Below are positions 8,815 through 16,861 of a stretch of 64,000 bases of DNA, piece by piece (the first letter of the stretch is position 1; every line of letters starts with the position of its first letter). Source of the stretch: an uncultured Eubacteriales bacterium (GTDB taxonomy: Bacteria; Bacillota; Clostridia; Oscillospirales; Acutalibacteraceae); NCBI GenBank assembly GCA_948537335.1, contig CAOUJG010000005.1, forward strand, positions 6,164 to 70,163, in the 5' to 3' direction. The notes beneath the pieces are model-generated. The model made no database searches. It was not told where the DNA came from and saw nothing but the letters and a program-made list of their open reading frames with translations. The position numbers and the translations under genes were made by a program.

Positions 8815-10512
8815 CTACATGCTTTCGGGCACGCTGATTTTAAGCATATTCAAAACGTTGCTAATGACGGTCTTCACGCAGACGCATAGGCTAATCCGCG
8901 CGAACATCAAGGGCTCGTCGTCGCAATTAACGCGGCAAGAGTTGTAAAATTTATGAAACAGAGTGGCCAAGGCGATCACATAGCGCGTGATGCGGGTCGG
9001 ATCGTAACTTTTAGCAGAGTCAACGATCTCACCGGTGTACATGGCTAAATGCCGGATCAAATCGCGCTCTTCCGGGGTGTCAAGCAAAGAAAGTTCTGTC
9101 AAAGAGCAAGCCCGAGGCCGAATATTCTCCTTTTCAAGCGCCCGCAAAATGCTGCAAATCCGGGCGTGCGCGTACTGCACGTAGTAAACGGGGTTTTGAG
9201 CATCCTCTTTGACCGCCAAATCGAGGTCGAAGTCCATCTGAGTGTTGGCCTCGCGCATGTTAAAAATGAACCTGGCCGAGTCCACCGAGACTTCGTCCAA
9301 AAGGTCGGCGAGCTGAATGGCCTTGCCGGTGCGCTTGCTCATGCGGACGACCTGACCGTCCTTAACGAGCTTCACAAGCTGCATCAAAATGACCTCCAGA
9401 TTATTTCCATCCAGGCCAATAGCGTCCATAGCGCCCTTGACGCGCGCGACATGCCCGTGGTGATCGGCGCCCCAGATGTCGATGCAAAGATCAAAGCCGC
9501 GCTTAACGAATTTGTTGCGGTGATAAGCGATATCGGCGGCGAAATAGGTGGGGTTACCGTTTTGGCGGACCAAAACTTCGTCCTTCTCGGAGCCAAACTT
9601 AGTCGCCTTGTACCACAAAGCGCCGTCGAGCTCATAAGTCATGCCGTTATTCTTCAAAATCTCGATAGTCTCGGTAATCTCGCCGTTGTTGTGCAGGTCG
9701 CTCTCGTGGAACCACTTGTCAAAAACGATGCGGTATTTCTCGAGGTCAACCATCATCTTAGTGATGTTCTTCGGCAGCGCAAAGTCAATCAACGCCTGCT
9801 GACGGATGGCCGGGTCGACGTTCAAGTAGCTGTCGCCGTTTAAATCGATAAATTCCTGTGCCAAATCCTTAATATCCTCACCGTGATAGCTATCCTCGGG
9901 CAGCGGGTGATTTTTCTCGCCGTCAAGAAGCTGCAAATAGCGCACCTCTAAGGACATCCCAAACTTGTCAATCTGATTCCCCGCGTCATTTATATAAAAC
10001 TCGCGCCAAACATCAAAGCCAGCCGCATCCAAAACCGCAGCCAAGCAGTCTCCCAAAGCGCCACCACGAGCATTTCCCATGTGCATGGGGCCGGTGGGGT
10101 TCGCCGAGACAAACTCAACCATAACCTTCTTGCCACGCCCAAAGTCAGAACGGCCGTAGTCAGCGCCAAGCGCCAAAATATCGTTCACAACAGAAGCGTA
10201 AAATTCTTTAGCAAAGAAAAAGTTGATAAACCCAGGCCCGGCAATCTCGAACCGGTCAAAAAGACTATCGCTCAAATCCAAGTTCTGACCGATAATCTCC
10301 GCAATTTTAATGGGTGCCATACCAAATTTCTTGGCATTCACCATAGCAACATTAGAAGAAAAGTCCCCGTTTTTGCGGTCAGCAGGAGTCTCCACATTAA
10401 CGCAAATGGCCTCATAAACAGGCGGCAAAGCCTCACTCTTAACAGCCGCGTCAATAGCAGCGCCAATAATCCTCTTCAAATCGTCAATAGCCCCAAACAC
10501 GATCTTAGACAT
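8815..10512 (-). CDS. argS: Arginyl-tRNA synthetase
   Basis: This class I aminoacyl-tRNA synthetase charges tRNA-Arg in the cytoplasm. The N-terminal Add1 domain is followed by the catalytic core with NPTGPMHMGNARGG (the HIGH motif, here HMGN) and VVRMSKRTGK (KMSKS). The C-terminal DALR anticodon-binding domain includes YAHARICSILR. The start is ATG 10512 (MSKIVFGAIDDL, 565 aa). The same frame stays open further upstream only because it runs through ywiB in another frame. It overlaps the 3' end of ywiB by 8 nt, indicating translational coupling, and is last in ddl-murI-ywiB-argS. HMGN in place of HxGH appears to be common in clostridial ArgRS. Confidence 0.95.
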   Translation of the reverse strand: MSKIVFGAIDDLKRIIGAAIDAAVKSEALPPVYEAICVNVETPADRKNGDFSSNVAMVNAKKFGMAPIKIAEIIGQNLDLSDSLFDRFEIAGPGFINFFFAKEFYASVVNDILALGADYGRSDFGRGKKVMVEFVSANPTGPMHMGNARGGALGDCLAAVLDAAGFDVWREFYINDAGNQIDKFGMSLEVRYLQLLDGEKNHPLPEDSYHGEDIKDLAQEFIDLNGDSYLNVDPAIRQQALIDFALPKNITKMMVDLEKYRIVFDKWFHESDLHNNGEITETIEILKNNGMTYELDGALWYKATKFGSEKDEVLVRQNGNPTYFAADIAYHRNKFVKRGFDLCIDIWGADHHGHVARVKGAMDAIGLDGNNLEVILMQLVKLVKDGQVVRMSKRTGKAIQLADLLDEVSVDSARFIFNMREANTQMDFDLDLAVKEDAQNPVYYVQYAHARICSILRALEKENIRPRACSLTELSLLDTPEERDLIRHLAMYTGEIVDSAKSYDPTRITRYVIALATLFHKFYNSCRVNCDDEPLMFARISLCVCVKTVISNVLNMLKISVPESM

Positions 10513-10948
10513 CCCCGTCATCCTCCTTAACATCCACAACAATTTCGTTCTCGCTAAAAGCCGCGCCGCCGGAGTCCAAAGCGTAACGAATAGCAATACG
10601 GCAACGACCATCACCAAAATCGCAAGCCAAATCATGCGCCAAAACGCCCAAATCAAAGCTCCCAGCCTCGGTAAAATAAGTGCAAACATGGCGAGCGTTT
10701 TTCTCAAATATAAGTTTAACCGATTGCACGCCGTTTCGCAATACACAAACAGAGCCCGGACCCAAAACCTTGATGGTGCAGGCAGTCCGGCAGCCGTCAG
10801 TGACCTCGTCGTAAGAAATATCCGCCGCCCCAAGCGCAGAGTCAACACAGCAGCGGCACGGAGCCGAAAACTCAAATTCCTCAACTTGTCCATTGCAGGC
10901 CTGGCGGCTAAAAACAGACACAACCGGATTCTTGTACTGCCGCAGCAT
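10505..10948 (-). CDS. ywiB: DUF1934 (YwiB-like) small beta-barrel protein
   Basis: This 147-residue protein is mostly short beta strands, with the lipocalin-like calycin pattern of DUF1934 (VSYDEVTDG-type core, TIKVLGPGSVCVLRNG, LIFEKNARHVCTYFTEAGSFDLGV). In Bacillus the same gene sits directly before argS, so the order supports the call. Function is unknown. The ATG at 10948 begins 4 nt after the murI stop, and GAGAGG inside murI may act as its SD. It overlaps argS by 8 nt. Seven or more cysteines in a cytosolic protein is somewhat unusual. Confidence 0.75.
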   Translation of the reverse strand: MLRQYKNPVVSVFSRQACNGQVEEFEFSAPCRCCVDSALGAADISYDEVTDGCRTACTIKVLGPGSVCVLRNGVQSVKLIFEKNARHVCTYFTEAGSFDLGVLAHDLACDFGDGRCRIAIRYALDSGGAAFSENEIVVDVKEDDGDV

Positions 10949-10952
10949 CGGA

Positions 10953-11795
10953 TTATGTAAACCTCTCGCTAAAAGAGGCCGGCGAGTACTTCTCAATATC
11001 GACCATTTTAACCTTCGAAGTGACGTTCTGCTGCAGAAAAAGTTCGGCATTTTTCGAAAAACTGCTCACAGTGTCGCTAACATAAAAAGTACACGAGCCA
11101 GAAGTCTTGCGCTCGGCCAAGTTCTCGGAAAACCGAAGGATATTCGCGGCAAAAACGGCGGCTTCTCGACCAGAGTCAACCAAGCGAACCTCCGGACCAA
11201 TGACTCTAGAGATGATCTCGCTGATGATGGGGTAGTGAGTGCAGCCAAAAATCAAAGTGTCGATCTTCTTGTTGCGAAGCCCCGCAAGATACTTCTCGGC
11301 AATAATCAAAGTGGCCTGATTGTCGCTCTCAATAAAGCCGTTCTCGACCAAAGGCACAAACAAAGGGCAGTCCTGCTCAAAAATCTGAAAATGCGGATTA
11401 ATCTTAAGCAGCTCGCGCCGATACGCACCGCTTTTAATAGTCGCCGTAGTACCAATAATCCCGATCCGGTTGTTTCGAGTAACGTTGGCAGCAGCAGTGG
11501 CGGTAGGTTTAACCACGCCGGTAAACGGAACGTCAATTTTCACCGCGCTCTCATCAAGAGTAGAACTGACCGTGCCGCATGCTGCCAAGATCATCTTAAC
11601 GTCCAAAGACTTCAAAAACTCGATATCCTGCAAAGCGTACTTCAAAATAGTCTTCTGGCTCTTGTCGCCGTAGGGCACGCGCCCAGTGTCGCCAAAATAA
11701 ACAATATTCTCGTGCGGCAAAACCTTCAAAAGCTCCTTAACCGCAGTCAGGCCGCCAAGTCCAGAGTCAAAAACACCAATAGCTTTATTATTCAT
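10953..11795 (-). CDS. murI: Glutamate racemase
   Basis: MurI converts L- to D-glutamate for the peptidoglycan stem peptide, using two cysteines as acid and base. Both are present: AACGTVSS near residue 72 and FGCTHYP near residue 183. The N-terminal IGVFDSGLGGLTAV and DTGRVPYGDKS are diagnostic. The first cysteine motif has Gly where enterobacterial enzymes have Asn (ACNT). Its ATG overlaps the ddl stop by 8 nt, so D-Glu and D-Ala-D-Ala enzymes are coupled in one transcript. At 280 aa the length is normal. Confidence 0.95.
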   Translation of the reverse strand: MNNKAIGVFDSGLGGLTAVKELLKVLPHENIVYFGDTGRVPYGDKSQKTILKYALQDIEFLKSLDVKMILAACGTVSSTLDESAVKIDVPFTGVVKPTATAAANVTRNNRIGIIGTTATIKSGAYRRELLKINPHFQIFEQDCPLFVPLVENGFIESDNQATLIIAEKYLAGLRNKKIDTLIFGCTHYPIISEIISRVIGPEVRLVDSGREAAVFAANILRFSENLAERKTSGSCTFYVSDTVSSFSKNAELFLQQNVTSKVKMVDIEKYSPASFSERFT

Positions 11796-12873
11796 CCAAG
11801 TTTGCCCTCTTTAAAGCCAGATTAATCAGCCGGTCAATAAGCTCCGCAAACGGGATTCCAGTGCGCTCAAAGAGTTTAGGGTACATACTAATAGAAGTAA
11901 AGCCGGGGAAAGTGTTTATCTCATTTAAATAAACCTCATTGCTGCCGCGCTCAACAAAAAAGTCAACACGAGCAAGCCCAGAGCAGCTCATGGTTTTGTA
12001 GGCTTTTATTGCAATTTCACGAATACGCTTAGAGACCTCATCGCCGATGTGGGCGGGGATGTAGAGCTTAGAATTGTCGTTAATATACTTGGCTTCGTAG
12101 TCGTAAATTTCGTTTGCAGAAACAATCTCGCCCACAATGGAGGCAATCGGGCTTTCGTCCCCCAAAACAGCGCATTCAACTTCTTGCCCAACAATGGCCT
12201 CCTCAACCAAAACGCGGTCGTCCTCGTTAAGAGCCGTCTTTATAGCGCCAGACAAGCCCTCGCGCGAGGTAACCTTGGTAACACCAACAGAAGATCCCGC
12301 ATTAGAGGGCTTAACAAAAACCGGGTAACCCGGCAAAGTCTTCTCAACGTGGTCAAGACAGCGCTCGGCGTCCTCATTAAAGTCGTTCTTAGTAAAAAAA
12401 GCAAACCTAGCCTTCTTGACGCCGGCAAAGCCCAAAATAATGTTCGTGCAAATTTTATCCATGCAAGTGGCGGAGGAAAGCAAGTCGCAGCCCACAAAAG
12501 GAATCTTGGCAAGCTGAAAAAGCCCCTGAATAGTGCCGTCCTCACCGTTTTTGCCGTGTAAAACAGGTATGATAACGTCGACTTTTAAAGTGGAGTATTG
12601 GCCGTCGGCAAGAACAAAAAGGCCGCCCGTCGAGGCATCTGGCGAGACAAACGCAGCTTTTTTATTTTGAATGTCCTGCTCCCATTCGCCATTCGGAATT
12701 TTAGCAACATCGCCGCTATAAAGGAACCACTCGCCCTTTTTGGTGATGCCAACCAGCAAAATATCGTACTTTTCTCTAGAAATATTCTCTATAATAGCAG
12801 TGGCAGAGCGCCGCGAAACCTCGTGTTCCGAAGAGGCGCCGCCAAACAAAATAGCAACAACTTTTTTCTTCAT
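11788..12873 (-). CDS. ddl: D-alanine--D-alanine ligase
   Basis: This ATP-grasp enzyme joins two D-Ala residues for the muropeptide. Visible are the N-terminal VVAILFGGASSEHEVSRRSA, the ATP-grasp stretch GYPVFVKPSNAGSSVGVTKV, VEEAIVGQEVECAVLGDE, and the C-terminal NEINTFPGFTSISMYPKL. ATG 12873 lies 9 nt after GGGAGG and gives 361 aa; the longer in-frame start is in the promoter. It is first in ddl-murI-ywiB-argS. The sequence does not tell whether it makes D-Ala-D-Ala or a depsipeptide variant, but D-Ala-D-Ala is the default. Confidence 0.95.
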   Translation of the reverse strand: MKKKVVAILFGGASSEHEVSRRSATAIIENISREKYDILLVGITKKGEWFLYSGDVAKIPNGEWEQDIQNKKAAFVSPDASTGGLFVLADGQYSTLKVDVIIPVLHGKNGEDGTIQGLFQLAKIPFVGCDLLSSATCMDKICTNIILGFAGVKKARFAFFTKNDFNEDAERCLDHVEKTLPGYPVFVKPSNAGSSVGVTKVTSREGLSGAIKTALNEDDRVLVEEAIVGQEVECAVLGDESPIASIVGEIVSANEIYDYEAKYINDNSKLYIPAHIGDEVSKRIREIAIKAYKTMSCSGLARVDFFVERGSNEVYLNEINTFPGFTSISMYPKLFERTGIPFAELIDRLINLALKRANLDE

Positions 12874-12896
12874 TATAAAAAACCTCCCACAAGTTA

Positions 12897-12925
12897 ATAT
12901 TACCATATTGGCGCAAATGGTTCAA
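12897..12925 (-). promoter_or_regulatory. Promoter of ddl-murI-ywiB-argS
   Basis: Reading leftward: TTGAAC (12925-12920), a 17-bp spacer and TAATAT (12902-12897). The ddl SD follows directly. Confidence 0.65.
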
Positions 12926-13009
12926 TAAAATTAAAAAATTTTTGCGCCGTAGCCAACAATAGAAAAATGTGCTAAAATAGCATTAGAGTATAAATTAGGA
13001 GTGACTGTT

Positions 13010-13840
13010 TTGAGGGATAAGGCGCTAAAAATCATAGGTGAGAAATTAAGCGAAGTGCTGTCAAAAAGCGGATACAACAAGGTTAAAGCCGAGAATAATG
13101 ATAGTACATCCATATTATTTGCAAAAGAATCGACGGGTAGCGGGTTTGCGGTGAATTTTGAAGAGTCGAAAAATCAGTTCGAGCTTTTGAGCTGTGAAGT
13201 AGAGAACGGCAGAATATCGCAGGGTTCGGAGAGCAAGGTGCTCTCCACTTGGCTGTTTGACCCGCACTTAGATACCGAAAGAGAAGCCAAGGACATAGCT
13301 GCGGACTTTGCAGAAACAGTGCGGGGCGCAACAGGCAAGGCTGGTAGTAAGAAGATTGCAAAGAAAAAGAAAAAGGGCGAAGATGAAGATAGCGCAAGCT
13401 CGCTGTTTTTGATGAATAGGATAGCGAATATCTTTCCGGAGCTAAAAGAGAGCTTGCAGCAGGAGAAGGAAAGCTACGAAAACTTTAGAGGGGTAACCTT
13501 TGCGCGAGAAAAGGCATTGCCGCTGGTAAAAGAGGTCCTAACGAGCGAGGAGCCCAAAGATAAGTTTAAGAAGTTGTGCACGGTGTTTAGCAATTTGTAC
13601 GATTCTGGCGACCTGGACACAAAAGCCATAATAACCATTGTATTTTTAAATGCGATTGATGACACAACCGCGCGAGAAAACATCGGTGCGGCGGTTAGCA
13701 AAGAGCTGCAAATTGCGATGAAAGAGGCATTTAAGCTAAAAGGAAAAAAGATAAAACCAGAAAAAATAAAGAAAAAATCGACATTTATTTCTGATACACT
13801 AAGTGCAGCGCAGGCACAGCAAACTCAGCAGAGAAAATAG
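13010..13840 (+). CDS. Conserved-looking hypothetical protein, 276 aa
   Basis: No family is recognised with confidence. The N-terminal part (about 1-100) is alpha/beta with alternating strands. A Lys-rich linker (KKIAKKKKKGEDED, about 110-125) joins it to a helical C-terminal part beginning SSLFLMNRIANIFPELKESL and ending in a basic, Gln-rich tail (AQAQQTQQ). There is no signal peptide or membrane segment, so it is probably cytosolic. TTG 13010 is preferred because AGGAG lies 8 nt upstream; GTG 13001 overlaps that SD. It stands between the divergent ddl operon and the rpmG promoter, apparently monocistronic. Confidence 0.65.
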   Translation: MRDKALKIIGEKLSEVLSKSGYNKVKAENNDSTSILFAKESTGSGFAVNFEESKNQFELLSCEVENGRISQGSESKVLSTWLFDPHLDTEREAKDIAADFAETVRGATGKAGSKKIAKKKKKGEDEDSASSLFLMNRIANIFPELKESLQQEKESYENFRGVTFAREKALPLVKEVLTSEEPKDKFKKLCTVFSNLYDSGDLDTKAIITIVFLNAIDDTTARENIGAAVSKELQIAMKEAFKLKGKKIKPEKIKKKSTFISDTLSAAQAQQTQQRK

Positions 13841-13899
13841 CCACGCAAAACCCTGAAAACCCGCGCAGTATAAGCTCGCAAAAATATGACAGAAAATAC

Positions 13900-13929
13900 T
13901 TGACGAAAACTTGTGAATTGTGGTATAGT
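13900..13929 (+). promoter_or_regulatory. Promoter of rpmG-secE-nusG-rplKA
   Basis: TTGACG (13900-13905), an 18-bp spacer and TATAGT (13924-13929), about 80 nt before rpmG. Confidence 0.65.
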
Positions 13930-14011
13930 ATATTTACCTCTAAATAAAGGCTGTGTTTTTTGTGCTTTTTAGAGGGAGGCTAAAAATTCCGATATACCGG
14001 GAGGTGCCGTC

Positions 14012-14161
14012 ATGCGAGTAAAAATTACATTAGCCTGCACAGAGTGCAAACAGCGCAATTACGATACAATGAAAAATAAAAAAAATGATCCTGACAGGCT
14101 TGAAATGAACAAGTACTGTAGGTTCTGCAAAAAACATACCTTGCACAAAGAAACAAAGTAA
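14012..14161 (+). CDS. rpmG: 50S ribosomal protein L33
   Basis: This 49-residue basic protein starts MRVKITLACTECKQRNY and has two CxxC pairs (CTEC and CRFC), so it is a zinc-binding form of L33. A strong SD (GGGAGG) lies 7 nt before the ATG. It precedes secE and nusG as in most Bacillota. The length is normal. Confidence 0.95.
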   Translation: MRVKITLACTECKQRNYDTMKNKKNDPDRLEMNKYCRFCKKHTLHKETK

Positions 14162-14183
14162 ATTTAAAAAGGGGGCCTTTTTT

Positions 14184-14414
14184 ATGGCAAAGAAAGCACA
14201 TGCAGATGGCAAAGTCAATGTATTTAAACGAATTGGTAAATTTTTTGTTGATTGCAAAAGCGAGCTAAAAAAAGTAGTTTGGCCAACGATTGGATCCACC
14301 TTTAAAGATACTTGGGTTGTTTTATCATCAATTTTTGTTAGTGCGGTTTTTGTGGGTGCTTTAGATTACCTTTTGACTATGGGATTTGGCACGATTATGC
14401 ACATTGCCAACTGA
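14184..14414 (+). CDS. secE: Preprotein translocase subunit SecE
   Basis: SecE is a small essential clamp of the SecYEG channel. This 76-residue version has the single-span form: an amphipathic helix with SELKKVVWPTIGSTFKDT (the conserved KVxWP motif) and one transmembrane segment (VVLSSIFVSAVFVGALDYLL). It lies 22 nt after rpmG and 18 nt before nusG. Confidence 0.95.
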   Translation: MAKKAHADGKVNVFKRIGKFFVDCKSELKKVVWPTIGSTFKDTWVVLSSIFVSAVFVGALDYLLTMGFGTIMHIAN

Positions 14415-14432
14415 TGCGCCTAGGGGGAAGTT

Positions 14433-14954
14433 ATGGCAGAAGAAGCTAAATGGTACATTGTGCATACCTACTCGGGGTATGAGAATAAGGTTGCCTCGAA
14501 CCTTGAGAAGACTATTGAAAACAGGGGTTTGCGCGACTTGATTCAAGAGATCTTTGTACCTATGGAGACTGTTACTGAGATTAAAGATAACCAGAAGCGC
14601 GAGGTTGAGCGCAAGGTTTTTCCGGGGTATGTTCTTATCAAGATGGTCTTGACGGATGAGACTTGGTATGTTGTGAGGAATATTCGAGGTTGCACGGGTT
14701 TTGTGGGGCCTTCGTCTAAACCGAGCCCGCTGACTGAGGAAGAAGTTAAACGCCTTGGGGTTGAGAAAAACTCGGTAGAAGTTAATTACGGCGTTGGTGA
14801 CCGGGTTGTTATTATTGATGGCCCGCTAGAGGATAATGTGGGCACGGTTGAGGAGCTCGACACGGCTAACGATTATGTGCGAGTCAACGTTATGATGTTT
14901 GGCCGCAACACACCGGTTGAACTGGATTTATCGCAAGTTCAGCTTGCGGACTGA
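14433..14954 (+). CDS. nusG: Transcription elongation/antitermination factor NusG
   Basis: NusG binds the RNA polymerase clamp and couples it to ribosomes or Rho. The NGN domain starts AKWYIVHTYSGYENKVASNL and includes FPGYVLIKM and FVGPSSKPSPL. The C-terminal KOW domain is VGDRVVIIDGPLEDNVGTVEEL. At 173 aa the length is normal. GGGG-A precedes the ATG. An unusually long spacer of 369 nt follows before rplK. Confidence 0.97.
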   Translation: MAEEAKWYIVHTYSGYENKVASNLEKTIENRGLRDLIQEIFVPMETVTEIKDNQKREVERKVFPGYVLIKMVLTDETWYVVRNIRGCTGFVGPSSKPSPLTEEEVKRLGVEKNSVEVNYGVGDRVVIIDGPLEDNVGTVEELDTANDYVRVNVMMFGRNTPVELDLSQVQLAD

Positions 14955-15238
14955 TTTATCTTTGTGATGAACGGGATTTTTGAACATTGCAAGGGCGCTA
15001 ATGAGGGCTCAAGAGGGGATATGAAGGGGCAGAGAACCCAAAAAGGGGCCAGGTGAGCAAGTAGGCTCGGAAAGATACGAGTGCAAGGGTACCAAGAGCG
15101 ATTCCATAGAGGCGCAAGAGTCAAGAGGAGCGAAGGTGCGCAGGGGGGAAGAATTTAAAGGGACCCGGACCCAAGAACTCGAGTAAGGTCAAGAGGTTAA
15201 GATTTCGATAGCTCGAGGTTGATATCTGTTCGTCACGA
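14955..15238 (+). other. Long purine-rich spacer between nusG and rplK
   Basis: No gene, promoter or terminator is convincing here. The + strand is markedly rich in A and G, and the word CAAGAG occurs five times (15010, 15093, 15115, 15122, 15190). A leftward open frame in this stretch looks like a shadow. The transcript probably runs through, because the paired leader elements of rplK follow at once. Confidence 0.5.
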
Positions 15239-15303
15239 TGTAGGTTTTATGCCTACGGGTGGGAGGAGCCAGAAAATTTTGAACTGGTTCCGCATTTTAC
15301 CAC
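15239..15303 (+). promoter_or_regulatory. Structured leader before rplK (L1/L11-type control element)
   Basis: A small hairpin, GTAGG/CCTAC (15240-15256), is followed by GGGTGGGAGG and, 40 nt later, TTTTACCAC. GTGG (15259-15262) can pair with CCAC (15300-15303) around an inner hairpin CCAG/CTGG. The same GGGTGGGAGGA...TTTTACCAC arrangement recurs before rplA. Comparable elements precede rplK/rplA in other Bacillota and are candidate targets for autogenous repression. Confidence 0.5.
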
Positions 15304-15323
15304 AAATTTTGGAGGTGCAAAAA

Positions 15324-15749
15324 ATGGCTCAAAAAGTCACTGGCTTTATTAAGCTGCAAATTCCTGCTGGCAAGGCAACTCCGGCGCCACCTGTTGGTCC
15401 GGCGCTTGGTCAGCACGGTGTTAATATCATGGCGTTCACTAAGGAGTTTAATGAACGCACAAAGAACGACGCGGGGCTGATTATCCCTGTTGTCATTACG
15501 GTTTACGCCGATCGCTCGTTCACTTTTGTGACGAAAACTCCGCCGGCCGCTGTACTTATTAAAAAGGCTTGCGGAATTGAAAGCGGTTCGGGCGTTCCGA
15601 ATAAAAATAAGGTTGCAAAAATTACCCGCGAACAAGTCAAAAAGATTGCTGAACAGAAAATGCAAGACCTGAATGCTGCAAATGTCGACACTGCGATGAG
15701 TATGATTTCCGGTACGGCGCGCAGCATGGGCATAGAAGTAATCGATTGA
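15324..15749 (+). CDS. rplK: 50S ribosomal protein L11
   Basis: L11 forms part of the GTPase-associated centre. The N-terminal KVTGFIKLQIPAGKATPAPP and VGPALGQHGVNIMAF, and the C-terminal rRNA-binding GTARSMGIEV, are diagnostic. The ATG at 15324 lies 8 nt after GGAGG and gives the usual 141 residues; the longer open frame from 15219 is leader RNA. Confidence 0.97.
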   Translation: MAQKVTGFIKLQIPAGKATPAPPVGPALGQHGVNIMAFTKEFNERTKNDAGLIIPVVITVYADRSFTFVTKTPPAAVLIKKACGIESGSGVPNKNKVAKITREQVKKIAEQKMQDLNAANVDTAMSMISGTARSMGIEVID

Positions 15750-15756
15750 TTTACCC

Positions 15757-15787
15757 GGGTGGGAGGACAGAAATCCGATTTTACCAC
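15757..15787 (+). promoter_or_regulatory. Second leader element, before rplA
   Basis: GGGTGGGAGGACAG followed by TTTTACCAC repeats the motif found before rplK. GTGG (15759-15762) can pair with CCAC (15784-15787). It sits between the rplK stop and the rplA SD. Confidence 0.5.
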
Positions 15788-15806
15788 TTAATAGGGAGGA
15801 AAACCA

Positions 15807-16502
15807 ATGAAACACGGTAAAAAATATGTTGATAGCGCGAAGCTTATCGACAAAACTAAATTATATGATACTGACGAGGCCTTGGACCTTTGCGTTAAGA
15901 CGGCCACTGCTAAATTTGACGAAACTGTTGAGGTTCACGTTAAGCTGGGGGTTGACTCTCGGCATGCGGACCAGCAGGTGCGCGGAGCTATTGTTTTGCC
16001 TAATGGAACCGGCAAGAATATTAGAGTGCTGGCCATTTGTAAGGGCGAGAACACCAAACTAGCGCAAGAAGCCGGTGCAGACTTTGTGGGCGCAGAGGAA
16101 ATGGTTACGAAGATCCAAAACGAAGGCTGGATGGACTTTGATGTGCTTATCACTACGCCTGATATGATGGCGCTTGTTGGCCGGTTGGGTAAAGTTTTGG
16201 GCCCAAGGGGTTTGATGCCAAACCCGAAGGCCGGTACAGTTGCGCCGGATATTGCTAAGGCTATTAGGGAAGCTAAGTCTGGTAAGATTGAGTATCGGCT
16301 GGATAAAACGAATATTATCCACTGCATGATCGGTAAGGCTTCTTTTGGCAAAGATAAACTTGTTGAAAACTTTGATGCTTTGCTTGGTGCGATTGTAAAG
16401 GCAAAACCGGCGGCAGCAAAAGGGCAATACATTAGGTCTTGTGTGGTTTCATCTACTATGGGGCCAGGTATTGCGCTTAATCCTAACAAAGTTGGGGTAT
16501 AA
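15807..16502 (+). CDS. rplA: 50S ribosomal protein L1
   Basis: L1 forms the mobile stalk near the ribosomal E site and in many bacteria represses its own mRNA. Visible are the start HGKKYVDSAKLIDKTKLYD, the interdomain TPDMMALVGRLGKVLGPRGL (the L1 signature) and the C-terminal SSTMGPGIALNP. At 231 aa the length is normal. GGGAGG precedes the ATG. A strong terminator follows, so rplJ and rplL are not in this transcript. Confidence 0.97.
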   Translation: MKHGKKYVDSAKLIDKTKLYDTDEALDLCVKTATAKFDETVEVHVKLGVDSRHADQQVRGAIVLPNGTGKNIRVLAICKGENTKLAQEAGADFVGAEEMVTKIQNEGWMDFDVLITTPDMMALVGRLGKVLGPRGLMPNPKAGTVAPDIAKAIREAKSGKIEYRLDKTNIIHCMIGKASFGKDKLVENFDALLGAIVKAKPAAAKGQYIRSCVVSSTMGPGIALNPNKVGV

Positions 16503-16522
16503 AATATAGCATATAGAAAAGG

Positions 16523-16553
16523 TGACCAAGTATCACGTATTTGGTCATTTTTT
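16523..16553 (+). terminator. Rho-independent terminator after rplA
   Basis: TGACCAA and TTGGTCA form a 7-bp perfect stem with an 11-nt loop, followed by TTTTTT. Confidence 0.85.
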
Positions 16554-16563
16554 GCATAAAAGT

Positions 16564-16594
16564 AGCCCTCATTGCGATTAATGAGGGCTTTTTG
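16564..16594. terminator. Terminator downstream of the SASP gene, possibly bidirectional
   Basis: AGCCCTCATT and AATGAGGGCT form a perfect 10-bp stem with a 6-nt loop, followed by TTTT on the + strand. It lies just past the 3' end of the leftward SASP gene and may serve both directions. Confidence 0.7.
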
Positions 16595-16609
16595 ATATGT
16601 TTAATTAAC

Positions 16610-16801
16610 TTACTTCATGTTATTTTCGTATTGCTCTATCATTTTTTTAACCATCTGGCCACCGACAGAACCGGCTTCTCTAGAAGTTAATTCGCCATTG
16701 TAGCCTTCTTTAAGGTTCACACCGACTTCGTTAGCAGCTTCCATCTTAAACTTATCAAGAGCCTTACGAGCCTCTGGGACAACGACTGAATTCTTAGCCA
16801 T
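16610..16801 (-). CDS. Alpha/beta-type small acid-soluble spore protein
   Basis: SASPs coat DNA in the forespore and protect it from UV and heat. This 63-residue protein has the family blocks: a helix around KFKMEAANEVGVNL, which holds the expected germination-protease (GPR) site, and the C-terminal TSREAGSVGGQMVKKMIEQY with the conserved Gly-Ser-Val-Gly-Gly turn. The ATG at 16801 (MAKNSVVV) is preferred because GGAG lies 9 nt upstream; the ATG at 16807 is only 3 nt away. Expression should be forespore-specific under sigma-G, but a clear sigma-G promoter was not seen. It is flanked by terminators and is monocistronic. Confidence 0.95.
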   Translation of the reverse strand: MAKNSVVVPEARKALDKFKMEAANEVGVNLKEGYNGELTSREAGSVGGQMVKKMIEQYENNMK

Positions 16802-16829
16802 AATCATTCACTCCTTTTCAAAAATACAG

Positions 16830-16861
16830 ATATTATTTGCGTTTGCACTAATATTATTTGC
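16830..16861. repeat. Direct repeat upstream of the SASP gene
   Basis: ATATTATTTGC occurs at 16830-16840 and again at 16851-16861, exactly 21 bp apart, about two helical turns, 30-60 nt before the leftward SASP start. It could be a regulator site. The rest of the 16862-17035 gap is AT-rich with nothing else recognised. Confidence 0.4.

Noticed and set aside
10513..10923. N-terminal extension of ArgRS
   Set aside because: It is a shadow of ywiB in another frame; the family start is at 10512.
15219..15323. N-terminal extension of L11
   Set aside because: It would be translated from structured leader RNA; ATG 15324 has a strong SD and gives the normal 141 residues.
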